NCBI GenBank assembly: GCA_913063265.1
Contig: CAJXZG010000015.1
Span: 17,335-81,334 of the forward strand
Source: an uncultured Prolixibacteraceae bacterium
Lineage (GTDB): Bacteria; Bacteroidota; Bacteroidia; Bacteroidales; Prolixibacteraceae
DNA: 64,000 nt
Direction of reading: 5' to 3'
The number at the start of each line of letters is the position of its first letter. Positions within the stretch are counted from its first letter, which is position 1. Positions 25,074 to 34,201 of this stretch are shown in pieces. Under the pieces are notes generated by a model, which saw only the letters and a program-made list of their open reading frames with translations, was not told where the DNA came from and made no database searches. The position numbers and the translations under genes were made by a program.

Positions 25074-25107
25074 AAAGTTTAAAGTTTAAAGTTTAAAGTT
25101 TAAAGTT
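25074..25107. repeat. Heptamer tandem repeat (AAAGTTT)
   Basis: Five near-perfect copies of AAAGTTT lie in the 47-base gap between the lpxB stop and the gldFG start, in the leader of gldFG. Slippage here would change the leader length but not a reading frame. Confidence 0.9.
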
Positions 25108-25110
25108 GGT

Positions 25111-26241
25111 TTAATTCTTTAAAAGTTCCATCATTTTTTGTGCTGTTCTTTTTGAACAACCGGCTTTGCCCATCATTTCAATTAAACGAGAATAATCTTT
25201 GAATATTTTTTCACGATACTCCTCCTCAAACAACAGTTTTTCCATTTCGGCTTTTACATTTTTTACCGTCATTTTCACCTGGATATATTCGCTGATGATT
25301 AACTCATTCATTATAATATTTGGCAAGGAAACTCCTATGGTTTTAATCACAAAATTTCTCATTACAAAATCTACCGGCGCACCACCTTCAACTTTATAAA
25401 TTACAGTTTGAGGCACATTAAACAACGCTGCTTCCAGTGCCGCAGTACCGGATGCGACCAATGCAGTATGTGAATGATTTAACAAATCATAGGTCTGGTC
25501 AAAAATCAATTTTACCGGCGAACCTGAAATGTATTTTTTGTAAAGTTCAATGTCAATGCTGTTTACACCTGCAATTACAAACTGAAAATCCGGAAAGCTT
25601 TCGGCTACTTTGGTCATTACAGGCAAGGTACTTTTAATTTCCTGTACCCGGCTTCCGGCCATTAAAGCCACCAGTTTTCTGTTATCCAGACTATTTTTTT
25701 TATAAAACTCCTTGTTCGAAACAGCATTTGTTTTGAATTCTGAAATTGAATCTAAAAGCGGATTTCCCACATAATGAACATCAATATTAAATTTCTTAAA
25801 ATACGAGGTTTCAAAAGGAAAGATAACAAACAACTCATCTGTAAAATTCCTGATTTTTTTTACCCGGTATTCCTTCCATGCCCAGACTTTTGGAGCAATG
25901 TAATAGTAAACTTTAATGTTATGTTTTTTGGCAAATTCGGCCAGACGAAGGTTAAAACCCGGATAATCAATTAAAATCAGCACATCGGGATTGAATTCGA
26001 GCAAATCCTGTTTGCAGAAATTCATATTCCTTTTGATGGTTTTCAGGTTTAGTAAAACATTTAAAATTCCGATAAAAGCCATTTCGCGGTAATGTTTTAC
26101 CAAATCACCACCAACCTCTTTCATTAAATCGCCGCCAAAAAATCTGAATTCCGCATTTTGATCGACCAGTTGCAGTTCCTTCATGAGGTTGGAACCGTGT
26201 AAATCTCCCGATGCTTCTCCTGCTACCAGATAATACTTCAT
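25111..26241 (-). CDS. lpxB: Lipid-A-disaccharide synthase
   Basis: The 376-residue family GT19 glycosyltransferase joins UDP-diacylglucosamine and lipid X into the lipid A disaccharide at the inner membrane. Signatures: YLVAGEASGDLHGSNLMKEL at the N-terminus, FRFFGGDLMKEVGGDLV, ILIDYPGFNLRLAEF, YYIAPKVWAWKEYRVKKI and VALMAGSRVQEIKSTLPVM. TALVASGTAALEAALFNVP follows. All usual blocks and full length are present. It follows a small membrane protein gene and surE. Assignment is firm. Confidence 0.97.
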   Translation of the reverse strand: MKYYLVAGEASGDLHGSNLMKELQLVDQNAEFRFFGGDLMKEVGGDLVKHYREMAFIGILNVLLNLKTIKRNMNFCKQDLLEFNPDVLILIDYPGFNLRLAEFAKKHNIKVYYYIAPKVWAWKEYRVKKIRNFTDELFVIFPFETSYFKKFNIDVHYVGNPLLDSISEFKTNAVSNKEFYKKNSLDNRKLVALMAGSRVQEIKSTLPVMTKVAESFPDFQFVIAGVNSIDIELYKKYISGSPVKLIFDQTYDLLNHSHTALVASGTAALEAALFNVPQTVIYKVEGGAPVDFVMRNFVIKTIGVSLPNIIMNELIISEYIQVKMTVKNVKAEMEKLLFEEEYREKIFKDYSRLIEMMGKAGCSKRTAQKMMELLKN

Positions 26242-26307
26242 TTTTAAAAAAGAAGTTAATTTTGTTTAGTTCAAATTAAATTGACCTTTGACAGTTCACT
26301 GTTTTGT

Positions 26308-26610
26308 TTAAAAGGCTTTTGAAACAAGAACAATAAAAGCATAAATAATGGTTGCCCCTAAAATTCCGCGTGCAGTTTTCTCCTGTTTAAGTTTTATCAT
26401 TCCCATAAACGCACCACTGTTAACAAAAACGCATAAACTACCAAGTTTGATAAAAACATTTAGTTGTTGCAAACTCTTTGTATATTCCACTATCGAAACA
26501 TCACGGTTACCCACATAATATACAAAAGCAAAAACTATGACCGGTAAAATAAAACCGATAAGAAAACCAATTCCTACATTATCAAATCTATTTGCTCTTC
26601 TTCTTAACAT
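26308..26610 (-). CDS. Small membrane protein between surE and lpxB
   Basis: The 100-residue protein has three hydrophobic segments (about 12-34 IGFLIGFILPVIVFAFVYYV, 53-73 and 79-98). Its N-terminus is strongly basic (MLRRRANRF). I do not recognise a named family. It is coupled to surE: its ATG shares one base with the surE stop (TAATG), and lpxB begins 66 bases later. The coupling suggests a role in the envelope or in the same housekeeping unit, but nothing in the sequence tells the function. Confidence 0.7.
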   Translation of the reverse strand: MLRRRANRFDNVGIGFLIGFILPVIVFAFVYYVGNRDVSIVEYTKSLQQLNVFIKLGSLCVFVNSGAFMGMIKLKQEKTARGILGATIIYAFIVLVSKAF

Positions 26611-27371
26611 TAAAATTTCCAGTCTTTAATTTGAGAAAGCGTTTTGTAACAAGTCATGTCAGTGGTTACCGGAACTACAGATGCATAATTATTATCCAAC
26701 GCATACATATCGGTCTCCAGGGCATCGGCCTCAAAGTTTTTAAAATAACCCGATAACCAGTGATATTCCCTCCCATGTGGATCCGTTCTTTTTTCAAATT
26801 CTTCCACCCACTTGCCATGTGCCTGCCTGCATAACTTTATCCCTTTTGGTTTTCCTTTCGGAATATTAACATTTAAACAGGTAAACGGAGGTAATCCGTT
26901 TTCGAGTACACTTTGAAAAACTTTTGCCACCACAATTTTAGCTTTTGAAAAATCGGCATCCCTGCTGTAATCATCCAGCGAAAAGCCTATGGAGGGGACA
27001 CCGTGTAAACTTCCTTCGATTGCGGCTCCCATAGTTCCGCTGTAAATAACACTGATGGAAGCATTGGTGCCGTGATTAATGCCGGAAATCACATAGCCGG
27101 GTTTTCGGTTTAGTAAACCATTAAAACTTAATTTAACACTGTCAACCGGGGTACCGTTACTCCGGTACGTTGGCACGCCCAGTATTCGTTCAACAGGAAC
27201 TGCACGCAAAGGATGATCGACTGTAATTGCACACGATTTCCCTGACATTGAAGTTTCTGATGAAACAACAACAATATCCCCAAAAAACTGAATCACCTCT
27301 ACCAATTCACGTAAACCCTTGGCGTGAATTCCATCATCGTTTGTAACTAATATTAATGGTTTTTCTGACAT
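26610..27371 (-). CDS. surE: 5'/3'-nucleotidase SurE
   Basis: The 253-residue survival protein is a metal-dependent phosphatase of nucleoside monophosphates. The N-terminal signature ILVTNDDGIHAKGL holds the metal-binding Asp pair. SSETSMSGKSCAIT, SGINHGTNASISVIYSGTMGAAIEG and FTCLNVNIP follow in the usual order. The start is set at ATG 27371 (MSEKPLILVTND) rather than an in-frame TTG 21 bases up, because a promoter-like box lies right before it. The downstream small membrane protein is translationally coupled. Assignment is firm. Confidence 0.96.
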   Translation of the reverse strand: MSEKPLILVTNDDGIHAKGLRELVEVIQFFGDIVVVSSETSMSGKSCAITVDHPLRAVPVERILGVPTYRSNGTPVDSVKLSFNGLLNRKPGYVISGINHGTNASISVIYSGTMGAAIEGSLHGVPSIGFSLDDYSRDADFSKAKIVVAKVFQSVLENGLPPFTCLNVNIPKGKPKGIKLCRQAHGKWVEEFEKRTDPHGREYHWLSGYFKNFEADALETDMYALDNNYASVVPVTTDMTCYKTLSQIKDWKF

Positions 27372-27389
27372 ACTTTTTCGAATTGGAAA

Positions 27390-27421
27390 CAAATATAATT
27401 CAATTTTAGAACCGAATACAA
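27390..27421 (-). promoter_or_regulatory. Promoter of the surE operon
   Basis: On the minus strand TATATTTG (27397-27390) is a perfect -7 box, and TTG (27421-27419) lies 21 bases upstream. The predicted start of transcription is about 12 bases before the surE ATG. Confidence 0.6.
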
Positions 27422-27533
27422 TGGATTTAATATTTCACACTAAATAAATGGCAAAAATTAAATAACATAACTCACCCGGTTTTAAATATTGTGGTCATTT
27501 ACTAAATTTGATTTCAACATTAAATAAATCAAA

Positions 27534-28670
27534 ATGAAGTTTTCCAATACCCTTTTAGTTTTACTGTTTTGTTCTTCAACCCTGTTTGCCCAGTTTCCGG
27601 ATTTTGAATTTCATAAAATAGGTGAACACGGATTAAGAATGGGACAAACCGCATTGCTGGATCTGGATGAAGACGGAGATTTGGACTGGATTTTTGGCGA
27701 ATCCGGTAAAATGTCGTGGTTTGAATATGTTTCAGCGGACAATTGGATTTATCATACTTTGGGCGCGGGTGCCAAAACCGATGTTGGTGGTTGTGCTGTT
27801 GATATTGACGGCGATAGCCGGATTGATTTAATGGTTGGAACAGGTTGGTATAAAAACAATGGAGATCCTAAAGAAACTCCTTTTTCGTTTAATGAAAGTT
27901 TTACTATTTCCTGCCACGATAATGTTGCCGCCGATATTAACGGAGACGGAAAACAGGATATTATAGCAAACAGTAATGACCACCGGAATCCATATCTTAT
28001 GTGGTATGATATAAATGTAGATGTCCAAAAACCCTGGTCGAAAAATATGATACATGACGGGATTCATGGAGGAACCGATCCAAATGGAGTTGGAGATTTG
28101 GATGGTGACGGTGATACAGATATTGTTCGAGGTAATGTTTGGTTTGAGAACACTGATGGAGATGGCAAAACATGGATTGAACATGCCTTGGTTCCTGATG
28201 GTGGCTCAAGACCGGGAAAATATGGACTGGCATTAAAAGCGTGGGTAACCGATTTGGATAAAGATGGTGATTTGGATATTATTGAAGCAGAATGCGATAC
28301 TTCTGACACCCGGGTATTTTGGTTTGAAAATATAAAACAGGGCAAAGAATGGAATTTTCATTTAATTTCCGAAAACTCAACCAGCCAGGATTTTCATTCA
28401 CTTGCAGTTAGTGATTTTGACAACGATGGCGATGAAGATGTTTTTAGTGGTGGCGGCCCAATGACCACAGGCAAACATCAATGGATTATCTGGGAAAATG
28501 CCGGAGGAAAAGCACAAAGGTGGAATAAACATGTTATTTTGGATGGATACAGATGTCACGAAGCTAAAGTGGCCGATGTGGATGGAGACGGGGATATAGA
28601 CATCTGCTCAAAACCATGGAGTGGGAATGTACATGTTTATTTGGAAAACAAGTTGATTGACAGGGATTAG
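27534..28670 (+). CDS. Secreted FG-GAP/VCBS repeat protein
   Basis: The 378-residue exported protein has a signal peptide (VLLFCSSTLFAQ, about 1-19) and then about seven blade-like repeats of a beta-propeller. The repeats carry calcium-loop motifs such as DLDEDGDLDW, DIDGDSRIDL, DINGDGKQDI, DLDGDGDTDI, DLDKDGDLDI, DFDNDGDEDV and DVDGDGDIDI. Such proteins bind polysaccharide or protein ligands or act as carbohydrate-active accessory domains; no catalytic residues are evident. It lies divergent to surE. A TAAATTTG -7 box at 27503-27510 would give a leader of about 18 bases. No sorting tail is seen. Confidence 0.85.
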   Translation: MKFSNTLLVLLFCSSTLFAQFPDFEFHKIGEHGLRMGQTALLDLDEDGDLDWIFGESGKMSWFEYVSADNWIYHTLGAGAKTDVGGCAVDIDGDSRIDLMVGTGWYKNNGDPKETPFSFNESFTISCHDNVAADINGDGKQDIIANSNDHRNPYLMWYDINVDVQKPWSKNMIHDGIHGGTDPNGVGDLDGDGDTDIVRGNVWFENTDGDGKTWIEHALVPDGGSRPGKYGLALKAWVTDLDKDGDLDIIEAECDTSDTRVFWFENIKQGKEWNFHLISENSTSQDFHSLAVSDFDNDGDEDVFSGGGPMTTGKHQWIIWENAGGKAQRWNKHVILDGYRCHEAKVADVDGDGDIDICSKPWSGNVHVYLENKLIDRD

Positions 28671-28828
28671 TTGGAAACCGGAAGTCAGATAGAGCCACAC
28701 GGAACGTAGCAGTGTGTATTTTAACATTTTTCTTCGCCTGCAGGAAAAAAACATTACAAGTATGGAAACTATGAATATCAATTCTTAAATTACCAATATT
28801 AAAAGCATTACATTGAATATCTGAATTT

Positions 28829-29152
28829 ATGAGAGAAGAAAAACTAAAAATATACGATGAACTTGTTGCACAATGCAGCCGGTTTGAACGAAAAGGAAAA
28901 ACCATGCCTTATACCTCAGCTAACGGACATATGTTTTCGTTGTTCAACAAAGAGAATGAAATCGGCATCAGGATCTCAAAAGAGGTTCAGGAAAAATACA
29001 TCAAAGAGTACAATACCACCATTTTTAAATCATACAACGCTGTAATGCGCGGTTATATTCTGATAAACGATAAAATGTTAGAAGACAAAAACAACATTGT
29101 CAGGCTTTTAAATGAAAGTTATGATTATGTAATGAGCCTGGAAGCAAAATAA
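28829..29152 (+). CDS. Small conserved protein, TfoX N-terminal-like
   Basis: The 107-residue cytoplasmic protein resembles the TfoX N-terminal/MmcQ-like fold: KGKTMPYTSANGHMFSLFN (a strand-turn pattern), then IGIRISKEVQEKYIKEYN, and a VMRGYILINDKML strand before a C-terminal helix. The function of such stand-alone proteins is unknown. It sits alone between the propeller protein and the DUF4143 ATPase, with about 150 bases of non-coding DNA on each side. The family suggestion is tentative. Confidence 0.6.
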   Translation: MREEKLKIYDELVAQCSRFERKGKTMPYTSANGHMFSLFNKENEIGIRISKEVQEKYIKEYNTTIFKSYNAVMRGYILINDKMLEDKNNIVRLLNESYDYVMSLEAK

Positions 29153-29251
29153 CATTTCACATAAATTGCTCAAAAACCAAGCATTATAACTTCCCCAAGA
29201 TAAAGAATATCATGAGATGATAAAAACATATTAATTCACTTATTTGCTCAG

Positions 29252-29279
29252 ATGACATAATTTATATAAATTGCGTCAT
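29252..29279. promoter_or_regulatory. 28-base palindrome, candidate operator of the ATPase gene
   Basis: Arms ATGAC (29252-29256) and GTCAT (29275-29279) flank a perfectly self-complementary core AATTTATATAAATT, with two mismatched bases between each arm and the core. A further ATGACG lies at 29284-29289. The ATPase ATG is at 29295. Confidence 0.6.
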
Positions 29280-29294
29280 AGAAATGACGGAATT

Positions 29295-30428
29295 ATGAAA
29301 TATTTAGTCAGAGAATTGTCGGAAAAAATATTTAATAAACTTCAAAGCAATACAGTAGTAATACTTTATGGAGCCCGACGCGTAGGAAAAACATTCCTTG
29401 TTAAAGCACTGTTAAAAAAAATAAAAGAGCCGGTTTTAACCCTGAACGGAGAAGATATAAATGTACACGATAAACTTGCAGTAAGAAGTGTTGAAAATTT
29501 CAGGCAGATTTTGGGTTCTTATAAAGTTCTTTATATCGACGAGGCCCAGAAAATTCCGGAAATAGGATTAAAACTTAAATTAATGATTGATGAAATCGAA
29601 GGCCTGAAAATTATCATTTCCGGATCTTCTTCATTCGATATTAATAACAATACAGGTGAACCATTAACAGGTAGAAAATACACATTTAATTTATTTGCTT
29701 TATCCGAAAATGAATACAACCAAATCGAAAATCCCATTTCAAAACCGGATAAAGTGCGTGAAAGGCTTGTGTATGGAAATTATCCTGAACTTTTGCATCT
29801 ACCCGACAAAAAAGACAAAGAAGACTACCTTAACGAAATGATTAGCTCTTACCTCTTAAAAGATATTTTGATTTATGAAAACATAAAAAACTCCCAAAAG
29901 ATTTTCAACTTATTACGACTGATTGCTTTTCAGATTGGGAGTGAGGTATCGATGCAGGAATTAGGGAAACAACTGGGAATGAGCAAAAATACGGTAGAGA
30001 AATACCTGGATTTATTAAACAAGGTTTTTATCCTTCACAAAGTTGGTGGTTTTAGCCGCAACTTAAGAAAGGAGATTACAAAAAATTCCCGTTGGTATTT
30101 TCTCGATAATGGAATAAGAAATGCCGTAATTGCCAATTTTAACTCAGTTGAATCGAGAAATGATGTTGGACAACTTTGGGAAAACTACATGATTTGTGAA
30201 AGACTAAAATATCAGGAATGCAGACGAATTTCATCCAACAATTATTTTTGGCGAACGTATGAACAACAGGAATTAGATTGGGTTGAAGAAAGAAATGGTT
30301 TGCTATTTGGATATGAATTTAAATACCGGAATACCAGGGTTAAAATTCCACCTCAATGGAAAAAAGCTTATCCCGATGCAACTTTTGAAGTAATAAACAT
30401 TGATAATTTTAGTGAATGGTTAAAGTAA
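29295..30428 (+). CDS. AAA ATPase with DUF4143 domain
   Basis: The protein has about 377 residues. The AAA_14 ATPase part (1-170) has Walker A YGARRVGKTF (near residue 30) and Walker B VLYIDEAQK. Sensor-like IIISGSSSFD follows. After about residue 200 comes the DUF4143 part with a winged helix (LGKQLGMSKNTVEKYLDLLNKVFILHKV). Its C-terminal nuclease-like strand region ends in FWRTYEQQELDWVEE and LFGYEFKYRN. These proteins are common, patchily distributed accessory ATPases of unknown role. ATG 29295 is chosen over an in-frame TTG in the palindrome. A palindrome just upstream suggests its own regulation. Confidence 0.88.
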   Translation: MKYLVRELSEKIFNKLQSNTVVILYGARRVGKTFLVKALLKKIKEPVLTLNGEDINVHDKLAVRSVENFRQILGSYKVLYIDEAQKIPEIGLKLKLMIDEIEGLKIIISGSSSFDINNNTGEPLTGRKYTFNLFALSENEYNQIENPISKPDKVRERLVYGNYPELLHLPDKKDKEDYLNEMISSYLLKDILIYENIKNSQKIFNLLRLIAFQIGSEVSMQELGKQLGMSKNTVEKYLDLLNKVFILHKVGGFSRNLRKEITKNSRWYFLDNGIRNAVIANFNSVESRNDVGQLWENYMICERLKYQECRRISSNNYFWRTYEQQELDWVEERNGLLFGYEFKYRNTRVKIPPQWKKAYPDATFEVINIDNFSEWLK

Positions 30429-30475
30429 ACCAATATTTGTAATTTGTTTACTATTAATCCTTTAATAACTTATTT

Positions 30476-30874
30476 ATGAACAAAGAAACAACGCAACGCC
30501 CCAATCTTTTAAGTGCCCTTTGTATCCTGTCTTTTATCGGCAGCGGACTGGGATTTATCGGCTATTTTCTGGCATCGGTATTTTTTACAAAAACTTCGGA
30601 GTTGATTATCCAATATTCCAACTGGCACACTGTTGAAGCCATATCTCCCATGTATTTTACACTGTTTATGGCACTTTCGGCAGCTTCTTTAATCGGGGCT
30701 ATCAGAATGTGGAAACTGCACCGCGATGGATTTTTTATTTATACTGTTGCCCAGATAATCATGTTGTTTCTCCCTGTAATCTGGATTGGTAATAACTCAT
30801 TTTCGGTTACCGGTGCAATTTTTACAGCGATATTTATTGGTGGGTATGCTTTGAATTTTAAGTGGTTGAAGTAG
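30476..30874 (+). CDS. Small four-helix membrane protein, unknown
   Basis: The 132-residue protein has four hydrophobic segments (about 10-35, 55-78, 84-105 and 108-128) with little outside the membrane. The N-terminus is polar (MNKETTQRPNLLSAL). I do not recognise a named family. It follows the ATPase gene by 47 bases on the same strand. No catalytic or binding residues stand out. Confidence 0.68.
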   Translation: MNKETTQRPNLLSALCILSFIGSGLGFIGYFLASVFFTKTSELIIQYSNWHTVEAISPMYFTLFMALSAASLIGAIRMWKLHRDGFFIYTVAQIIMLFLPVIWIGNNSFSVTGAIFTAIFIGGYALNFKWLK

Positions 30875-31037
30875 GGGAATTCAATCTAATTAGCAAATTT
30901 TATCCGAACCGTAATTTGTAAGATTAGAGCCAAATAAAAAACCTGCAATTTAACATTATCGAAATGAATGAGATTCAGTTACTTTAAATTTATCACTTTC
31001 TACCACATTTCAGTTGTACAAAGTTTTAAATAAATTT

Positions 31038-32024
31038 TTATTCCTTCGATTGCATAAATAACCAATCTCTTAAAGGTTTCAATTTATATGCATAATCAAA
31101 TGAATACATATGTTCCGGACCTCCACCCGAAACACCTTCTGGTGTCACTGTTTCCGGTTTGAATTGAACAAAATTGATAGAATAATCCTTAGCAATTAAA
31201 TCTTCCACTTTTTTATCTTGCTCTTTTTGTGGCAGTTGAGCTGAAAATTCTGTTGAGCCATATTTTATGTTGCTTCCTGTTAATAAATTTCCAACTTCAT
31301 TCATTCCTGCCGAAGCCTTTTTATCACCTGCCGAAACGATATAGAAAAATCTATCGTTTAACAACGGTTGTAAAACTGTAATATCCCATTGACTTCCAAC
31401 ATAAATTGAAGCAGCAAAGATGTCAGGATAAGTAGCATTATAATAAAACGATATCATGCCACCCATAGACTGTCCGGTGGCATAAATTCGATTTTTGTCA
31501 ATGCTAAAATTTTTGATAACACTATTCATTAAACGAAAAGCAATTCCAACCTCATCGCTTGTTTCGTGTTTGTCGTTCACAGCCCAATCAGGTCCTGCAA
31601 AAGAAGGTACTAAAACAAAACTTGGATTTTCTTTCTGGCTTTCATCTGTAGCCCAGATTATTCCGCCATAACCTTGCATTAAAGGTGCTTTTGCACCTTT
31701 GCCAACCGTACTTGCATCGGCGATGAATTGAATCAGTGGATAGCTTTTCGTTTTATCATAATCTTCTGGAATAAACAAATTATAGATCATTGTTTTTCCT
31801 GTTACACTATCCTTAAAATCCAATGTTTGAAACCTGGAAGCAATTTCATCCCGAAGTTCCAGAAGTTCTTTGTCATAAGATTTGTTAACGCCGCCATAAG
31901 AATTGTCCCAGGTCTTAGTTTGTTCAGAAGTAGTTTTTTTACTTAAACTTTCAACTTTTTTACTATCAGTTTTGCAGGAAACTATTAGTGCAAATACAAG
32001 GCTTAGTCCAATTAAATTATTCAT
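31038..32024 (-). CDS. Lipoprotein alpha/beta-hydrolase (PHB-depolymerase-like esterase)
   Basis: The 328-residue lipoprotein (LVFALIVSC, lipobox Cys near 17) has an alpha/beta-hydrolase fold. MIYNLFIPEDYDKTKSYPLI is the usual opening strand pair of this esterase class. YATGQSMGGMISFYYNATYPDIFAA carries the nucleophile Ser. FFYIVSAGDKKAS holds the probable acid, and GGGPEHMYSFDYAYKLKPLRDWLF the probable His. It should act on esters outside the cytoplasm. It stands alone with 298 bases of non-coding DNA upstream. Class assignment good; substrate unknown. Confidence 0.85.
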   Translation of the reverse strand: MNNLIGLSLVFALIVSCKTDSKKVESLSKKTTSEQTKTWDNSYGGVNKSYDKELLELRDEIASRFQTLDFKDSVTGKTMIYNLFIPEDYDKTKSYPLIQFIADASTVGKGAKAPLMQGYGGIIWATDESQKENPSFVLVPSFAGPDWAVNDKHETSDEVGIAFRLMNSVIKNFSIDKNRIYATGQSMGGMISFYYNATYPDIFAASIYVGSQWDITVLQPLLNDRFFYIVSAGDKKASAGMNEVGNLLTGSNIKYGSTEFSAQLPQKEQDKKVEDLIAKDYSINFVQFKPETVTPEGVSGGGPEHMYSFDYAYKLKPLRDWLFMQSKE

Positions 32025-32322
32025 TTGTTTTTTATTGTTTCTTCGTTCGTTGACATTAATTATTAGGTTAAATTGATTTATAGTGACAGATTGTATATTG
32101 CTATCTGGTTAAACCAAATGGCAGTTTGAGTGGACCGCAAGCCATCTTAATAATTTACAACATCAATTGTTATCACTTAAATAAAATGTAATACCAAATT
32201 GACCACAAAATGCCGCATATAAATTAATTACTTCCAGCAAAATACAAAAAAAATTCTGCCCGGAATCCTTCAGATTTTATAATCTTATGGTAACAAGCAG
32301 AATTATTTAAATGTAAGAATAA
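32025..32322. other. 298-base intergenic region, no gene seen
   Basis: AT-rich DNA between two minus-strand genes. I see no open frame, hairpin or convincing promoter. It carries the leader of the lipoprotein hydrolase and the tail of the QorB-like gene. Confidence 0.5.
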
Positions 32323-33165
32323 TTAAAGTGCTAATTTCACCGATGCTGCCAATGATGTTGTAGGCCTGCCTATTAACTTTGAAAGTTCTCCGGAATCGTC
32401 GAACAAGTCACCTTTGGAGGCACTTATATCCCAACCGGCAATTGCCTGGGCAAAGGATTTTGGAATATTAAAACTTTCAAGAATTTTAGCGTATTCTTCC
32501 TGCGGCAAATTTCTGTATGGCAAATCTTTACCTGTTTGCTTTGATATCTCTGCCGCCAAATCATCAAGAGTGTAAGCAATATCTCCGGCCAACTCAAACA
32601 CTTTTCCTTTAAAGTTATCACCTGACAAAACAACCGCAGCTGCTTCGGCATAATCAATTCTTGCAGCAGAAGATATTTTCCCGGCACCGGCACTACCTTT
32701 AAATGCACCTCCGGCTATGGCTCCACCAATTGAAGCTGTATAATTTTCAGTATACCATCCATTTCTAAGTATGGTATAATCAATACCCGATTCTTTTAAC
32801 TCCTTTTCTGTTGCCAGATGCTCTCCTGCAAGATTTATTGTTGTGGTATCAGCGTGCAATAAACTCGTATATACTATCCATTTAACCCCGGCTTTTTTGG
32901 CTGCCTGAATTACATTTTTATGTTGTCTTTCACGCTGTCCAATCTCATTTGCTGAAATCAGTAAAAGTTTATCAATTCCTATTAGTTGTTTCGGAAGTTC
33001 ATCTGCATTGTTATAATCAAACGGGCGGGTTTCAACTCCCGGTACTTTTGCTTTTTCAGGTGTTCGAACTAATGCTACAATGTTTTCAGCTGACACTTTT
33101 CCTTTTAATTGTTCAACTACCAGTTTTCCTAACTGACCTGTTGCTCCTGTTATTCCTATTTGCAT
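32323..33165 (-). CDS. NmrA-like NAD(P)-binding oxidoreductase (QorB type)
   Basis: The 280-residue protein has a Rossmann NAD(P)-binding domain with GITGATGQLGKLVVEQL at the N-terminus. VETRPFDYNNADEL and LLLISANEIGQRERQHKNVI follow. WIVYTSLLHADTT and YTILRNGWYTENY are the usual later blocks of the NmrA/QorB group, which reduces quinones with NADPH or senses the cofactor ratio. No Tyr-x3-Lys SDR motif is present, as expected for this group. It sits downstream of the YceI and dioxygenase genes on the same strand, 140 bases away, a context that fits quinone or redox handling. Confidence 0.88.
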   Translation of the reverse strand: MQIGITGATGQLGKLVVEQLKGKVSAENIVALVRTPEKAKVPGVETRPFDYNNADELPKQLIGIDKLLLISANEIGQRERQHKNVIQAAKKAGVKWIVYTSLLHADTTTINLAGEHLATEKELKESGIDYTILRNGWYTENYTASIGGAIAGGAFKGSAGAGKISSAARIDYAEAAAVVLSGDNFKGKVFELAGDIAYTLDDLAAEISKQTGKDLPYRNLPQEEYAKILESFNIPKSFAQAIAGWDISASKGDLFDDSGELSKLIGRPTTSLAASVKLAL

Positions 33166-33305
33166 ATGTTTAAAATTATTTGTTTTTAAAAGTAAAATTT
33201 GTAACTCGCATGTTCCTACGGCTATCGGAATTAATCATCCTTTTGGATGTGTAACTTTTTCATGCTCGTCCATTTTTTATTTTTTTGAATCTTACTTTAT
33301 CATCA

Positions 33306-34184
33306 CTAATTTCCGATTTTAACCGATGTCATTGTTAATGATCCTGCAACCGGCTCATCATTAAAAATTTTCACTTCCTCATTAATATCGCAGAGCGCCA
33401 GCGCATACAGTAAAGGCAGATAATGCTCCGGTGTTGGTATCGATAAGTTAAAGGCATTACCTTGTTTTGAATAATTGATTAAAGCCTGACAATTTCCTTC
33501 CAAAATGAATTGTTTCATTTTTTCATTTGCTTCAATCGCCCAGTCGTATCCAAAGTTTTCATTTAACTTTTGCCAACTCACCATTCTCAGATTATGCACC
33601 ATATTGCCACTACCTACCAATAAAATACCTTTATTCCGCAATTGATGGAGTTGCCTGGCAAATTCGAAATGCTGTTTTGGATTTTTGTTGTAATCCAGGC
33701 TCAACTGTATTACCGGGATATTTGCTTTGGGATACATGTGTCTTATCACAGTCCATGCTCCATGGTCCAGTCCCCACTTTTCATCCAACAATACATCGGT
33801 ATTTGCTGACATGCTTTTAATATCTTTTGCCAGTTGCGGCAGTCCCGGAGCCGGGTACCGGATTTCATACAATTCTTTCGGGAAACCGCCAAAATCATGT
33901 ATTGTCCGCGGGTTTTCCATTGCCGTAACCTGTGTGCCTTTTGTTTCCCAATGCGCCGAAATAACAATAATCGCCTTTGGTGTTTCGATTTCGGCAGATA
34001 CCTTTCTAAATCCCTGAACAAATTCGTTTTCTGCAACAGCATTCATAGGGCTGCCATGCCCAAGAAAAAGTACGGGCATTTTTGGTGTATTTTCCCAATT
34101 CTCCAGTATCGTATTTAATTTCATTACTCCAAATGTTAACGGCATTGCCGATATTATTGTTTTTAGAAATGCCTTCCGTTTCAT
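33306..34184 (-). CDS. ygiD: 4,5-DOPA-extradiol-dioxygenase-like protein (LigB superfamily)
   Basis: The 292-residue protein is of the YgiD/DODA class that cleaves catechol rings with a metal centre. Probable metal ligands lie in FLGHGSPMNAV (His), VISAHWETKG (His) and WGLDHGAWTVIRHM (His). GILLVGSGNMVHNLR is the usual later block. The N-terminus looks like a twin-arginine or Sec leader (MKRKAFLKTIISAMPLTFG), so it may be exported. It begins 17 bases after the YceI stop and is probably cotranscribed with it. Family assignment good; natural substrate unknown. Confidence 0.9.
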   Translation of the reverse strand: MKRKAFLKTIISAMPLTFGVMKLNTILENWENTPKMPVLFLGHGSPMNAVAENEFVQGFRKVSAEIETPKAIIVISAHWETKGTQVTAMENPRTIHDFGGFPKELYEIRYPAPGLPQLAKDIKSMSANTDVLLDEKWGLDHGAWTVIRHMYPKANIPVIQLSLDYNKNPKQHFEFARQLHQLRNKGILLVGSGNMVHNLRMVSWQKLNENFGYDWAIEANEKMKQFILEGNCQALINYSKQGNAFNLSIPTPEHYLPLLYALALCDINEEVKIFNDEPVAGSLTMTSVKIGN

Positions 34185-34201
34185 TTTTATACCTGAATTT
34201 C

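Noticed and set aside
27828..28345. Antisense frames across the FG-GAP gene
   Set aside because: They are by-products of the repeated Asp/Gly-rich codons on the plus strand and have no independent support.
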